Position numbers and translations under genes: made by a program
Shown here: positions 34,152 through 43,108 of the stretch, piece after piece
Layout of the letters: the number at the start of each line of letters is the position of its first letter
Position numbering within the stretch: the stretch's first letter is position 1
The notes under the pieces: model-generated
The model's input: the letters and a program-made list of their open reading frames with translations, nothing else
Told to the model about the DNA's origin: nothing
The model's database searches: none
Assembly (NCBI RefSeq): GCF_028401415.2
Contig: NZ_CP171821.2
Location: 4,650,001-4,714,000, forward strand
Reading direction: 5' to 3'
Length of the DNA: 64,000 bases
Source: Glaciecola sp028401415
Lineage (GTDB): Bacteria; Pseudomonadota; Gammaproteobacteria; Enterobacterales; Alteromonadaceae

Positions 34152-34478
34152 CTATGGTTTATTGAGCAGGTGTTCAAAACGTTGCGCCCTTGCTCTAAGT
34201 GCTTCCAACTCATCCATTAACTCAAGCACTAGTGCAGCTCCTGCAGTGTTTAAACCTAAATCGCGCTTTAGCCTCAATGCTCTTGTGACTCTATGCAAAC
34301 ATACACCGTGAAAGTATACCGTGTTAGACCGTGCCTCAGTCGGCTCCAACACACCATATTCCATTAGCTCCATGATTTGATCTGCGTTGACCCCACAACT
34401 GCGGCACACCTGGCCTAAACTTAAGGGCTTGTCATCGATAATTTCTGCAATATGCACGTCAACTTTTGTTTTACTCAT
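34152..34478 (-). CDS. cbpM: Chaperone modulator CbpM
   Basis: A 108-residue MerR-like helical protein that in E. coli binds the J domain of CbpA and blocks its co-chaperone and DNA-binding functions. LSLGQVCRSCGVNADQIMELMEYGVLEP is the winged-helix part, and the C-terminal helix LELMDELEALRARAQ fits the dimer helix. It lies 3 bases after cbpA, the canonical pair order. Confidence 0.9.
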   Translation of the reverse strand: MSKTKVDVHIAEIIDDKPLSLGQVCRSCGVNADQIMELMEYGVLEPTEARSNTVYFHGVCLHRVTRALRLKRDLGLNTAGAALVLELMDELEALRARAQRFEHLLNKP

Positions 34479-34481
34479 GCT

Positions 34482-35441
34482 TTACACTCCCATGGACTGG
34501 CGAGGGTTGAAGTTAAGCGCCTCTTTAAACGCTGCATAGGCCTTTTGCGCTTTGTCATTATCTGCTTTAGGCAAAACAACATTTAAGACTAAAAATAAAT
34601 CGCCGGGGCTTTTTGCCGGAATACCGCGTGATTTCAAGCGCATTTTTTGCCCGGTTTTAGAGTTTTTCGGTATGGTTAAGTCTACCGTTCCGCTCGGGGT
34701 GGGTACGTTGATTTTATCTCCCAAGGCGGCTTCCCAAGGTGTGACTGGCAGATTTACATACACGTCTTTACCTTCAACCGAAAAGCGCGGATGCGGATTA
34801 AACTGTATTTCTAAGTACAAATCGCCCGGGCTACCATCACCCATTCCGGTCTCACCTTGACCGGCAAGGCGAATTTTTTGACCTTGTTTAACGCCTTTCG
34901 GTATTTTTACATTTAACGTGCGTGAATCAGGCGAGTAGCGTCCATCACTCCCGAGTTTTTGATGCGATAAGGTCAGGGTTTTATTTGCGCCTTGATAAGC
35001 ATCTTCAATATCTATACTGACTTTGGCATGAGTATCTTGACCATGAGCATGAAAGCCGCCATGGGAATGTCCGCTTTGCCCGCGTCCGTGTGCGCCTCGT
35101 CGTTGTCCAAAAAGCTGCTCAAAAAAGTCACTAAATTGGGCTGCGTCGCCGTCGGTAAATCCGCCGCCGTCAAACTCAAAGTCTTGCTTGAAGCCCGGTG
35201 GAGGTTGGAACCCTTGGTTTTGATCCCAGTTACTACCAAGCTGATCATAGGCACTGCGTTTTTGTGGATCTTTCAGTACCTCATAGGCCTCACCAATCTC
35301 TTTAAAGCGCTCTTCTGCATCAGACGCTTTACTTACATCCGGGTGATATTTGCGTGATAGCTTGCGATAAGCGCTTTTTATGTCATTTTGGGTAGCATCG
35401 CGCTCAAGTCCCATAATTTTGTAATAGTCTTTAAATTCCAT
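34482..35441 (-). CDS. cbpA: Curved-DNA-binding DnaJ-class co-chaperone CbpA
   Basis: A 319-residue type II J protein. The J domain (1-70) contains HPD (YHPDVSK), then a G/F-rich linker (about 75-130) with a His/Gly-rich patch, followed by two substrate-binding beta domains (LNVKIPKGVKQGQKIRLAGQG, VDLTIPKNSKTGQKMRLKSRG). No zinc-finger is present, which separates it from DnaJ. It stimulates a DnaK partner; here the dnaK of the same cluster is the obvious one. 82 bases separate it from clpB upstream. Confidence 0.95.
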   Translation of the reverse strand: MEFKDYYKIMGLERDATQNDIKSAYRKLSRKYHPDVSKASDAEERFKEIGEAYEVLKDPQKRSAYDQLGSNWDQNQGFQPPPGFKQDFEFDGGGFTDGDAAQFSDFFEQLFGQRRGAHGRGQSGHSHGGFHAHGQDTHAKVSIDIEDAYQGANKTLTLSHQKLGSDGRYSPDSRTLNVKIPKGVKQGQKIRLAGQGETGMGDGSPGDLYLEIQFNPHPRFSVEGKDVYVNLPVTPWEAALGDKINVPTPSGTVDLTIPKNSKTGQKMRLKSRGIPAKSPGDLFLVLNVVLPKADNDKAQKAYAAFKEALNFNPRQSMGV

Positions 35442-35523
35442 ATTGGCCCTTATCTAAGTAATGAAGAGACTAAGGCAGATAAGTGACTATCCGAGCTCGC
35501 TTATCTGCTTTGTGCACTTACAC

Positions 35524-38124
35524 CTACGCGGCGTTTTGTTCACGCGCTTTGCAATTAAATGTAATCTTGTCGTTTTCGCATGCAATTTCAAGCTTATCTT
35601 CGGGCTTAACTTTGCCTGCCAGAACCAGTTTAGAGAGCTCTTTTTCAATGCGTGCTTTTATGACACGTTTGATGGGGCGAGCACCATACACCGGGTCAAA
35701 GCCCGCCTTGCCAACCAAATCTAACACTTCTTGGGTGACCACAAGCTCAATATCACTTTCGGCCAAACGCTGGCGTAAGTAGTCTACTTGCACACTGGCA
35801 ATCTCTCGTATTTGTTCAAGTTTCAATGAGTGGAATACCACAATATCGTCTAGGCGATTAATAAACTCTGGTCTAAAGTGTCCGGATACGACTTCCATTA
35901 CCTGAGACTTCATCTGGTCGTAATGCTCATCACCTGACAGCTCTTGAATTAAATGACTGCCCAAATTAGACGTCATGACTATCACTGTATTGCTAAAATC
36001 TACCGTGCGGCCTTGCCCATCCGTAAGGCGACCGTCGTCTAAAACCTGAAGTAGAATGTTAAACACGTCAGGGTGCGCTTTTTCTACTTCATCTAGTAAA
36101 ATAACAGAGTAGGGTTTACGCCGAACTGCTTCAGTTAAGTAGCCGCCTTCCTCGTAACCGACGTAACCCGGTGGCGCTCCAATCAAACGAGCAACGGAAT
36201 GTTTTTCCATAAACTCAGACATGTCAATGCGCACCATTGAGTCTTCTGTATCAAATAAAAACTCCGCTAAGGCTTTGGTTAGCTCGGTTTTGCCGACTCC
36301 AGTTGGGCCTAAGAACAAGAAGCTTCCGTTAGGGCGTTTGGGATCCGCCAAACCGGCGCGTGAGCTTCGAATAGCATCAGCAACTGCAACAATTGCCTCG
36401 TCTTGACCAATCACTCGCTTATGAAGCCCTGCTTCCATATTCAGCAACTTTTCGCGTTCGCCTTCAAGCATTTTAGATACAGGAATCCCGGTCCAGCGGG
36501 ACACGACTTCGGCAATTTCTTCATCAGTTACCTTATTACGAAGTAAGGTCATTTCTACTGATTCAGCCTCTTGTGCTTGCGCCAATTCTTTTTCTAACTC
36601 TGGAATGCGGCCGTATTGTAGCTCCGACATGCGACCCAAATCATTGGCGCGCTTTGCTGCCTCAAGCTCTGTGCGCGCATGATCTATGGCCTCTTTTATA
36701 CTGCTTGCTCCTTGTAATGAGGCTTTTTCTGATTTCCATGTTTCGTGTAAATCTGAAAATTCGCGTTCTATTTTTTCAATGTCTTGCTCAAGTATCTCCA
36801 AGCGCTTTTTGGAAGCCTCATCCGACTCTTTTTTGAGCGCTTCGCGTTCAATTTTTAATTGAATAAGGCGTCTGTCGAGCTTGTCCATTGCCTCTGGCAT
36901 TGAGTCAATTTCCATACGGATACGTGAGCCGGCCTCGTCTATAAGGTCAATGGCTTTATCGGGTAACTGGCGGTCAGTGATGTATCGCGATGATAGCGAT
37001 ACCGCCGACACAATAGCCGAATCTGTAATATCTACGCCATGGTGAATTTCATAACGCTCTTTCAAGCCGCGCAATATTGCCACCGTGTCTTCTTGCGTGG
37101 GCTCATCCACCAGCACTTTTTGAAAACGTCGCTCAAGAGCAGCATCTTTCTCGATGTACTGACGATATTCGTTTAGCGTGGTCGCGCCAACACAATGCAA
37201 TTCACCGCGGGCGAGGGCGGGCTTGAGCATGTTTCCGGCATCCATTGCGCCTTCCGTTTTTCCTGCGCCTACCATCGTATGCATTTCATCAATAAATAAA
37301 ATGACCTTGCCCTCTTGTTTGGCAACATCATGAAGTACCGCTTTTAATCGTTCTTCAAATTCGCCTCGGTATTTTGCGCCTGCAACAAGCGCAGCCATAT
37401 CAAGCGACAATAAGCGTTTTTCTCTTAAACCTTCTGGTACTTCACCGTTAATAATGCGCTGCGCTAAGCCCTCTACAATGGCTGTTTTGCCCACGCCGGG
37501 CTCACCAATTAGCACTGGGTTGTTTTTGGTTCGGCGCTGTAGCACTTGTACAACGCGTCTGATTTCATCGTCGCGCCCAATCACTGGGTCAAGTTTGCCT
37601 TGCTCTGCACGCTCGGTTAAATCGAGGGTGTATTTTTCTAAGGCTTGTCGTTGCTCTTCAGCGTTGGGATCATCAATGTTTTGCCCGCCACGCACTTGCT
37701 CAATGGCTGACTCAAGCGATTTTGCAGTAGCCCCCGCGTTGCGTATTAATTTGCCTGCGTCACTTTTGCTGTCTTCAACCATGGCTAAAATAAAGAGCTC
37801 GCTTGAGATGTATTGGTCATTTCGTTTTTGACTGAGTTTGTCGGTAAGGTTTAACAACCGGCTAAGGTCGCTTGAAACATGGACTTCACCCGACGTGCCT
37901 TGCACCTGTGGTAAGCGCTCTAAGGCCTCGCCTGTACTTGAGCGAAGCTGGTTCACATTTACACCTGCTTGGCTAAGTAAAGGTCGAACGGTGCCGCCTT
38001 CCTGATTTAGCAGCGCCATGAGTAAATGCAGTGCTTCTATATATTGATGATCGCGTCCTACAGCGAGACTTTGTGCGTCGCTTAAGGCTTGCTGAAATAT
38101 ACTGGTAAGTTTGTCCATTCTCAT
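35524..38124 (-). CDS. clpB: Disaggregase ClpB
   Basis: Hexameric AAA+ disaggregase that works with DnaK to dissolve protein aggregates. The 866-residue protein has the N domain, NBD1 with Walker A GEPGVGKT and Walker B VILFIDEMHTMVGAG, the coiled-coil middle domain (about 400-530), and NBD2 with Walker A GPTGVGKT and DEVEKAHPDV. The start MRMDKLTSIFQQ matches ClpB family N-termini. It sits between dnaK and cbpA on the same strand, an arrangement different from the usual stand-alone clpB. Confidence 0.97.
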   Translation of the reverse strand: MRMDKLTSIFQQALSDAQSLAVGRDHQYIEALHLLMALLNQEGGTVRPLLSQAGVNVNQLRSSTGEALERLPQVQGTSGEVHVSSDLSRLLNLTDKLSQKRNDQYISSELFILAMVEDSKSDAGKLIRNAGATAKSLESAIEQVRGGQNIDDPNAEEQRQALEKYTLDLTERAEQGKLDPVIGRDDEIRRVVQVLQRRTKNNPVLIGEPGVGKTAIVEGLAQRIINGEVPEGLREKRLLSLDMAALVAGAKYRGEFEERLKAVLHDVAKQEGKVILFIDEMHTMVGAGKTEGAMDAGNMLKPALARGELHCVGATTLNEYRQYIEKDAALERRFQKVLVDEPTQEDTVAILRGLKERYEIHHGVDITDSAIVSAVSLSSRYITDRQLPDKAIDLIDEAGSRIRMEIDSMPEAMDKLDRRLIQLKIEREALKKESDEASKKRLEILEQDIEKIEREFSDLHETWKSEKASLQGASSIKEAIDHARTELEAAKRANDLGRMSELQYGRIPELEKELAQAQEAESVEMTLLRNKVTDEEIAEVVSRWTGIPVSKMLEGEREKLLNMEAGLHKRVIGQDEAIVAVADAIRSSRAGLADPKRPNGSFLFLGPTGVGKTELTKALAEFLFDTEDSMVRIDMSEFMEKHSVARLIGAPPGYVGYEEGGYLTEAVRRKPYSVILLDEVEKAHPDVFNILLQVLDDGRLTDGQGRTVDFSNTVIVMTSNLGSHLIQELSGDEHYDQMKSQVMEVVSGHFRPEFINRLDDIVVFHSLKLEQIREIASVQVDYLRQRLAESDIELVVTQEVLDLVGKAGFDPVYGARPIKRVIKARIEKELSKLVLAGKVKPEDKLEIACENDKITFNCKAREQNAA

Positions 38125-38200
38125 ATTCGTTTTCCTCTTAAATTTTTCTCAGACGCTCACATGGATAATACGTGATTGCTTTGTATGCTTTTGGTTCAAA

Positions 38201-38244
38201 GGCCTAGCTCAGCTACAGCGTATGAGCACCTTGCCAGCTAGGCC
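38201..38244. terminator. Inverted repeat between dnaK and clpB
   Basis: Perfect 9-bp arms GGCCTAGCT / AGCTAGGCC enclose a 26-base loop, between the dnaK stop and the clpB start. There is no T-run, so attenuation or RNA stability control is as likely as termination. Confidence 0.45.
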
Positions 38245-38259
38245 ACGTTCTGTTGATGT

Positions 38260-40167
38260 TTAGCCGTTAGACACATCTTCAAAGTCAGCATCTATCACAT
38301 CGTCGTTCGCTGACTGGCCTGACGCTTTGGCATGTGCTGTCTCAGCTTTACTTTCATCAGCGCTTTGCGCTTGTGCGCGCTGCATAGCGCTGTCAAAAGT
38401 GCCTTGCAGTGCTTGAAGCTTTGTGTCGATGTCGGCTGCATTGTCAGTCTTAATGGCCGTGTTAAGGTGCTCAATCAAGGCCTTAATTTCGCTTTGATCT
38501 TCTTCTGCCAGCGCGTCCATTGAGCCTTCTATTGCGTGTATCGCATGGTCAGCCTGATTACGTTTTTCAATCAATTCACGCTTTTGCTTGTCTTCGCTCG
38601 CGTGCTGCTGGGCATCTTTTACCATGCGATTTATTTCATCCTCGCTTAAACCGCTTGAGGCGGTAATGGTAATGCTTTGCTCTTTGCCGGTTGCTTTGTC
38701 TTTAGCCGACACATGCAAAATGCCGTCTGCGTCAATATCAAAGCCCACCTCAACTTGCACCGAGCCTCTCGGTCCTGGCGTAATGTCTGTTAGGTTAAAT
38801 TGCCCTAAGGACTTATTATCGCTTGCCATTTCGCGCTCACCCTGAAGTACGTGCACGGTTACCGCAGGCTGGTTATCTTCAGCAGTTGCAAACACCTGTG
38901 ATGCCCGTGTAGGGATAGTGGTGTTTTTGTCAATTAACTTAGTCATCACGCCGCCGAGGGTTTCAATACCTAGCGATAGCGGGGTGACATCTAGCAGTAG
39001 CACATCGTCAACGGTTCCTGATAGCACGCCTGACTGCACCGCGGCACCTAAAGCAACGGCTTCATCAGGGTTGACGTCTTTGCGAGGTGTTTTTCCAAAG
39101 AATGATTCAACGGCCTCTTGCACTTTTGGCATGCGTGTTTGACCACCCACCAAAATGACTTCGCTGATATCGTTAATGCTCAAACCAGCATCTTTCATGG
39201 CCTGTTCGCATGGTGCAATGGTTTTTGAAATAAGCGATGCGACTAAGGATTCAAGCTTCGCTCTCGTTACCTTCACATTTAAGTGTTTAGGACCGCTTGC
39301 ATCTGCTGTGATGTAGGGCAGATTAACTTCAGTTTCCATCGCTGATGAAAGCTCAATTTTTGCTTTTTCAGCCGCCTCTTTAATTCGCTGTAAAGCTAAG
39401 GCATCAGAATGCACGTCAATGCCGGTGTCTTTTTTGAACTCATCGGCAAGGTAGTTAATTAAGGTAAGGTCAAAGTCTTCACCGCCTAAGAAGGTATCGC
39501 CGTTGGTGGCGAGCACTTCAAATTGCTTTTCACCATCGATATTGCTGATTTCAATAATCGACACGTCAAAGGTGCCACCGCCCAAGTCATACACGATGAC
39601 TTTTTGCTCAGCGTGACTAGTTTTATCTACGCCATAAGCCAAAGCGGCTGCAGTTGGCTCGTTAATTATGCGCTTTACGTTCAAGCCGGCAATTTTGCCC
39701 GCATCTTTGGTAGCTTGGCGCTGGGAGTCATTAAAGTAAGCGGGCACAGTAATAACTGCGTCTTTTACGGAGCTGCCCAAATAGGCCTCTGCATCCTTTT
39801 TGAGCTTGCGTAACAGTTGTGCTGACACTTGCTGAGGCGACATCGTTTTTCCATCGACCTCTACCCATGCATCGCCATTATCTGCCTTAATGATTTTAAA
39901 AGGCGCCAGTTTAATATCTTTTTGCACTTCTGCATCGTCAAATTTGCGGCCAATTAGGCGTTTAATCGCAAATAGCGTGTTTTTAGGGTTGGTGACAGCC
40001 TGTCGTTTTGCAGATTGTCCCGCGAGTGTCTCGCTGCCGGTATAGGCAACAATAGAAGGAGTGGTGCGATTACCTTCTGCGTTTTCAATAATTTTTGATG
40101 TGCCGTTTTCCATCACTGCCACACATGAATTGGTGGTGCCTAAGTCGATACCGATACTTTTAGTCAT
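38260..40167 (-). CDS. dnaK: Hsp70 chaperone DnaK
   Basis: A 635-residue Hsp70. ATPase motifs GIDLGTTNSCVAVME, INEPTAAALAYGVD and VYDLGGGTFDVSI are intact, followed by the conserved linker VLLLDVTPLSLGIE and the substrate-binding domain. The C-terminal tail is VIDADFEDVSNG, ending differently from the usual DDKK, which fits a variant paralogue. It heads a dnaK-clpB-cbpA-cbpM series with no grpE or dnaJ, so it is probably a second dnaK; the main dnaK is expected elsewhere. A palindrome at 40319-40334 and a hairpin element lie upstream. Confidence 0.95.
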   Translation of the reverse strand: MTKSIGIDLGTTNSCVAVMENGTSKIIENAEGNRTTPSIVAYTGSETLAGQSAKRQAVTNPKNTLFAIKRLIGRKFDDAEVQKDIKLAPFKIIKADNGDAWVEVDGKTMSPQQVSAQLLRKLKKDAEAYLGSSVKDAVITVPAYFNDSQRQATKDAGKIAGLNVKRIINEPTAAALAYGVDKTSHAEQKVIVYDLGGGTFDVSIIEISNIDGEKQFEVLATNGDTFLGGEDFDLTLINYLADEFKKDTGIDVHSDALALQRIKEAAEKAKIELSSAMETEVNLPYITADASGPKHLNVKVTRAKLESLVASLISKTIAPCEQAMKDAGLSINDISEVILVGGQTRMPKVQEAVESFFGKTPRKDVNPDEAVALGAAVQSGVLSGTVDDVLLLDVTPLSLGIETLGGVMTKLIDKNTTIPTRASQVFATAEDNQPAVTVHVLQGEREMASDNKSLGQFNLTDITPGPRGSVQVEVGFDIDADGILHVSAKDKATGKEQSITITASSGLSEDEINRMVKDAQQHASEDKQKRELIEKRNQADHAIHAIEGSMDALAEEDQSEIKALIEHLNTAIKTDNAADIDTKLQALQGTFDSAMQRAQAQSADESKAETAHAKASGQSANDDVIDADFEDVSNG

Positions 40168-40318
40168 AATAATTGCCTCTGGTTGTGTTCATCGGTCAAG
40201 GCAGACTGTTAAAACTTCTGACTGCGCATTAACCATCCGTAAAAATGCTAAGCAATGAAAATTCGAGCTTGGGCATTTGTTTGATGGCCGTATCATACGC
40301 CGCAGGTATTTATCCATC

Positions 40319-40334
40319 TGTCACATAGGTGACA
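40319..40334. promoter_or_regulatory. Palindromic Crp/Fnr-like operator candidate upstream of dnaK
   Basis: Perfect dyad TGTCAC-ATAG-GTGACA. The core GTCAC-N4-GTGAC has the length and spacing of Crp/Fnr family sites (five-base half sites, four-base spacer), and a Crp/Fnr regulator gene lies 440 bases away, divergent from dnaK. Binding by that protein is inference. Confidence 0.45.
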
Positions 40335-40373
40335 CTCGTTGAAAGAAATTTAATGGCGCTCACAGCTAAAGTA

Positions 40374-40569
40374 ACCCGAACTCTGGATAAGAGACAGCGC
40401 TCAGCAGCCCTAATGGCGCGGATTACTGCGTTATAAAAGTGAGCAATAGAATCACTATTACGTCACTTTTACGCCTTGTCCTCCACGCCATTAGGACTAC
40501 TGAGTCTAACAATCTGAAATCTCAGCACTTTTTAAATTCCTGCACTGCCTCTTATCCAGAGTCCAGGTT
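40374..40569. repeat. Foldback (MITE-like) hairpin element, 196 bp
   Basis: The two halves are imperfect inverted copies. Outer arms: 40374-40397 against 40546-40569 (shared core CTCTGGATAAGAG). Inner arms: 40401-40442 against 40463-40503, sharing CCTAATGGCG and TAAAAGTGA. At the centre is AATAG-AATCA-CTATT. The right half has about 40 extra bases. The 5-bp direct repeat AAGTA flanks it at 40369-40373 and 40570-40574, consistent with a target-site duplication. No transposase is encoded. Confidence 0.65.
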
Positions 40570-40772
40570 AAGTAAAAATGTGGGTATGAACATGACGAGG
40601 ATCAAAAATGAAGCAGTCTTGGAATAGTGAGCTTTGAAACAGGAAGCCCAACCATAGGAAGTTCTCTTCTATTGTGAAGAAAAGATGCAAGCGCAGCAAA
40701 GTTCAAAACACCACTGCATCAGTGCTACTATTACCTAATATCTAATATCGTAGTAACAGACAGGGTGTTGTT

Positions 40773-41513
40773 ATGTCAGATAATACTATCTTGTTACCTC
40801 AGGGTGTAAGTCCCAGTTTGGTGCAGCAAGTCAATGTATTTGCTGATTTGCCAGCGAAGCTTGTGCAAGAGTTCGCATTTAGTGAATGGAATGTGGGCGA
40901 CTATATTAATCCTCAGATTCTTACTGAACGGTTTTTCATCATGCTTGATGGGCAATTGGAAATTAAGCAGTGCAACCCAGAAAGTGGAAGAGAAATTACA
41001 CTAGACATGCTCTTTATGGGCGATTGTTTTGATCTGATGGTGTTACTTGATGGTCAACCTCACGATGTTATTTTATCACCTCTGAGCAAAGTAAAGCTCA
41101 TTTCTGTTGCTTTAAACAGCATGCGGAAATGGCTTTGGACCTATCCTAAATTTAATCAGCAGTTTATGCCTTATTTAGCAAAAAAGATGCGCGAAAAAGA
41201 GCGACAGGCTAGTGATTTAGTTCTATGCGATGTGACGGTTCGCCTTAGTCGTATTATTTTAGATCAGGTTAATAAAATACGGCTGTATGAGGGCCCCCAA
41301 GATCATGAGCATCGTTATCACTTGGTTAATGGCTTTAGTGATGAAACACTGGCTAGAATGACGGGCTCGGTGCGGCAAGTGGTCAATAAACAGCTGCAAT
41401 ACTTAAAGCGCAAAGGCATTATAGACAAAAAGCGTAATCAGTTGATTATTAAAGACTTAGAAGCGCTCAGAAAAGAGGCGCAATATACCCACAGCATAGT
41501 AACTAATGCCTAA
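40773..41513 (+). CDS. Crp/Fnr-family transcriptional regulator
   Basis: A 246-residue regulator with an N-terminal cyclic-nucleotide-binding-like beta roll (about 20-130) and a C-terminal winged helix, the recognition region being SDETLARMTGSVRQVVNKQLQYLKRKG. The cAMP-contact Arg-Ser of CRP is not present (the loop reads DGQPHDVIL), and there is no FNR-type N-terminal cysteine cluster, so the effector is unknown. It is divergent from the dnaK-clpB series and followed by clsC, and is the natural candidate regulator of this region. Confidence 0.9.
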   Translation: MSDNTILLPQGVSPSLVQQVNVFADLPAKLVQEFAFSEWNVGDYINPQILTERFFIMLDGQLEIKQCNPESGREITLDMLFMGDCFDLMVLLDGQPHDVILSPLSKVKLISVALNSMRKWLWTYPKFNQQFMPYLAKKMREKERQASDLVLCDVTVRLSRIILDQVNKIRLYEGPQDHEHRYHLVNGFSDETLARMTGSVRQVVNKQLQYLKRKGIIDKKRNQLIIKDLEALRKEAQYTHSIVTNA

Positions 41514-41615
41514 ATAAATAATACGCGGATAAGGTTCCAGGCGGCTGAGTAGCTTGCCATGGAACGCATCGCTAAGGTTTCGGTTTGAACACCCTGCTAC
41601 TAATGAGGCCTTCCT

Positions 41616-43097
41616 TTGCCAAGCTCTGAGTTCAAGGCACAATCGCCTGAAAAAACGACTAAAGAGGAACTCAGTTCCATGCTAGTCAGCTCTGTTGCAC
41701 CTTTGGTAGCGCAACACCCCAATAAGAGCGGAATTAGACTACTGGGCGACCCTAAAGATGCCTTCGCCGCGCGAATGTTATTAGCCTTAAGTGCCCAACG
41801 AACCTTAGATATTCAGTATTACATATGGCAGAACGATATTACTGGCGCGCTGCTGTTTGAAAGTATTGTTGAGGCCTCGAATCGAGGTGTTCGCGTGCGT
41901 TTGCTTCTTGATGACAACGGCGTTTCTGGTCTCGATGAGGCGCTGTTGTCATTAGATAGACTGGATAATGTTGAAGTGCGCTTGTTCAATCCCTTTGCTC
42001 AGCGCAGATTTAAATGGTTAGGCTTTATTACTGATTTTTCGCGCGTTAACCGGCGTATGCATAATAAATCGTTCACAGCAGACAACAGCGTCACTATTGT
42101 TGGCGGGCGAAATATTGGTGACGATTACTTTGGAGCAACAAGCACTATCCTCAAGCAAGACCTTGATATTGTGGCGATTGGTTCGGTTGTTAATGAGGTA
42201 TCTCTAGATTTCGACAAATACTGGACGAGCACTTCGGCACATCCTGTTAACGATATTTTGTTTAGCAATAAAATAAGTAAGTACTGCACATCAGAGTACT
42301 TGCCTGCACAAGTAACAAACCCAAAGCGAGACGCATACATTACAGCGCTGGAACGCTCTGGAGTCATGCACAGCTTATTGGCTAACGAAGACTTATTTGA
42401 GTGGGACACAGTCACCATGATAAGTGATGACCCAGCCAAAGGCGCAGGTCGTCAGTCTAACGATGCGCTATTGTTTACCAAGCTAGTGCAAATTATTGGT
42501 CGTCCACAATCAAGTCTGCTTCTGGTTACTCCTTATTTTGTGCCAACAAAGGAAGGGGTAGAGGCCTTTATAGATTTAGCGAAAAGCGGGATCAAGATAA
42601 ATATAGTGACTAATTCGATGCAAGCGACTGACGTTTTGCCGGTTCATTCAGGATACGCAAAACATCGTAAAACTTTACTAAAAGCCGGCATTAACCTGTT
42701 TGAGACAAGGCCTAATGCTTCAGACGAGCAAAGTAGCGAAAAAAAGAAAAGACATTTTAAGAGCTCTGCGTCAAGCTTGCATGCTAAGACCTTTGCGATT
42801 GATTCAAAGCGACTGTTTGTCGGCTCATTGAATTTCGACCCTCGCTCAATGCATTTAAATACAGAGCTAGGTTTTGTGATTGAGAGCCCGAAGATTGCTA
42901 AGCAAGTCGAACAAGTCTTTGAAGCGCAGGCCGCTTACGCATCTTATCGCTTGAGCTTGGATAAAAAGGGTAAAATTAATTGGATAGAAACCAACAAGGG
43001 TCGTGAAACCGTTCATAAGACTGAGCCGGGCATGACGATATTTTCACGCGCTGCACTGGCACTATTGAGCCTACTTGCAATTGAATGGTTGCTTTGA
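41616..43097 (+). CDS. clsC: Phospholipase D family cardiolipin synthase, ClsC-like
   Basis: A 493-residue protein with two HKD motifs: HNKSFTAD (His near residue 149) and HAKTFAID (near 389). It is close in order and detail to E. coli ClsC (YmdC): TLDIQYYIWQNDITGALLF, RLFNPF...GFITDFSRVNRRMHNKSF, LLSDDPAKG-like ISDDPAKGAG, SLNFDPRSMHLNTELGFVIES, and a C-terminal end EWLL. ClsC makes cardiolipin from phosphatidylglycerol and phosphatidylethanolamine at the inner membrane. E. coli ClsC is linked to ymdB, which is absent here. It converges with the beta-CASP gene. Confidence 0.9.
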   Translation: MPSSEFKAQSPEKTTKEELSSMLVSSVAPLVAQHPNKSGIRLLGDPKDAFAARMLLALSAQRTLDIQYYIWQNDITGALLFESIVEASNRGVRVRLLLDDNGVSGLDEALLSLDRLDNVEVRLFNPFAQRRFKWLGFITDFSRVNRRMHNKSFTADNSVTIVGGRNIGDDYFGATSTILKQDLDIVAIGSVVNEVSLDFDKYWTSTSAHPVNDILFSNKISKYCTSEYLPAQVTNPKRDAYITALERSGVMHSLLANEDLFEWDTVTMISDDPAKGAGRQSNDALLFTKLVQIIGRPQSSLLLVTPYFVPTKEGVEAFIDLAKSGIKINIVTNSMQATDVLPVHSGYAKHRKTLLKAGINLFETRPNASDEQSSEKKKRHFKSSASSLHAKTFAIDSKRLFVGSLNFDPRSMHLNTELGFVIESPKIAKQVEQVFEAQAAYASYRLSLDKKGKINWIETNKGRETVHKTEPGMTIFSRAALALLSLLAIEWLL

Positions 43098-43108
43098 GTT
43101 TGATTGCG

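Larger units (their letters stand above)
40168..40772. other. Long divergent intergenic region, dnaK to Crp/Fnr gene
   Basis: No protein gene is credible here. It contains the palindrome TGTCAC-ATAG-GTGACA (40319-40334) and a 196-bp foldback element (40374-40569), described separately. The segment 40575-40772 has no clear feature except the ribosome site of the regulator gene. I do not see a convincing sigma-32 promoter before dnaK. Confidence 0.6.

Noticed and set aside
34992..35357. 121-residue plus-strand frame antisense to cbpA
   Set aside because: It is a mirror of the cbpA coding sequence; composition is Ser/Lys/Leu-rich without a ribosome site or family signal.
37454..37831. 125-residue plus-strand frame antisense to clpB
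   Set aside because: Shadow of a strongly conserved gene on the other strand, with no independent support.
40200..40300. Possible sigma-32 promoter before dnaK
   Set aside because: A CTCGAAT-like element exists but no acceptable CCCCAT-type -10 follows at the right distance.
40378..40397. Sequence ending GGATAAGAGACAG, resembling the Tn5 mosaic end
   Set aside because: Only about 11 bases match, the matching ends face inward, and the opposite arm has GAGGCAG; it fits the foldback element and does not indicate a Tn5 remnant or adapter.
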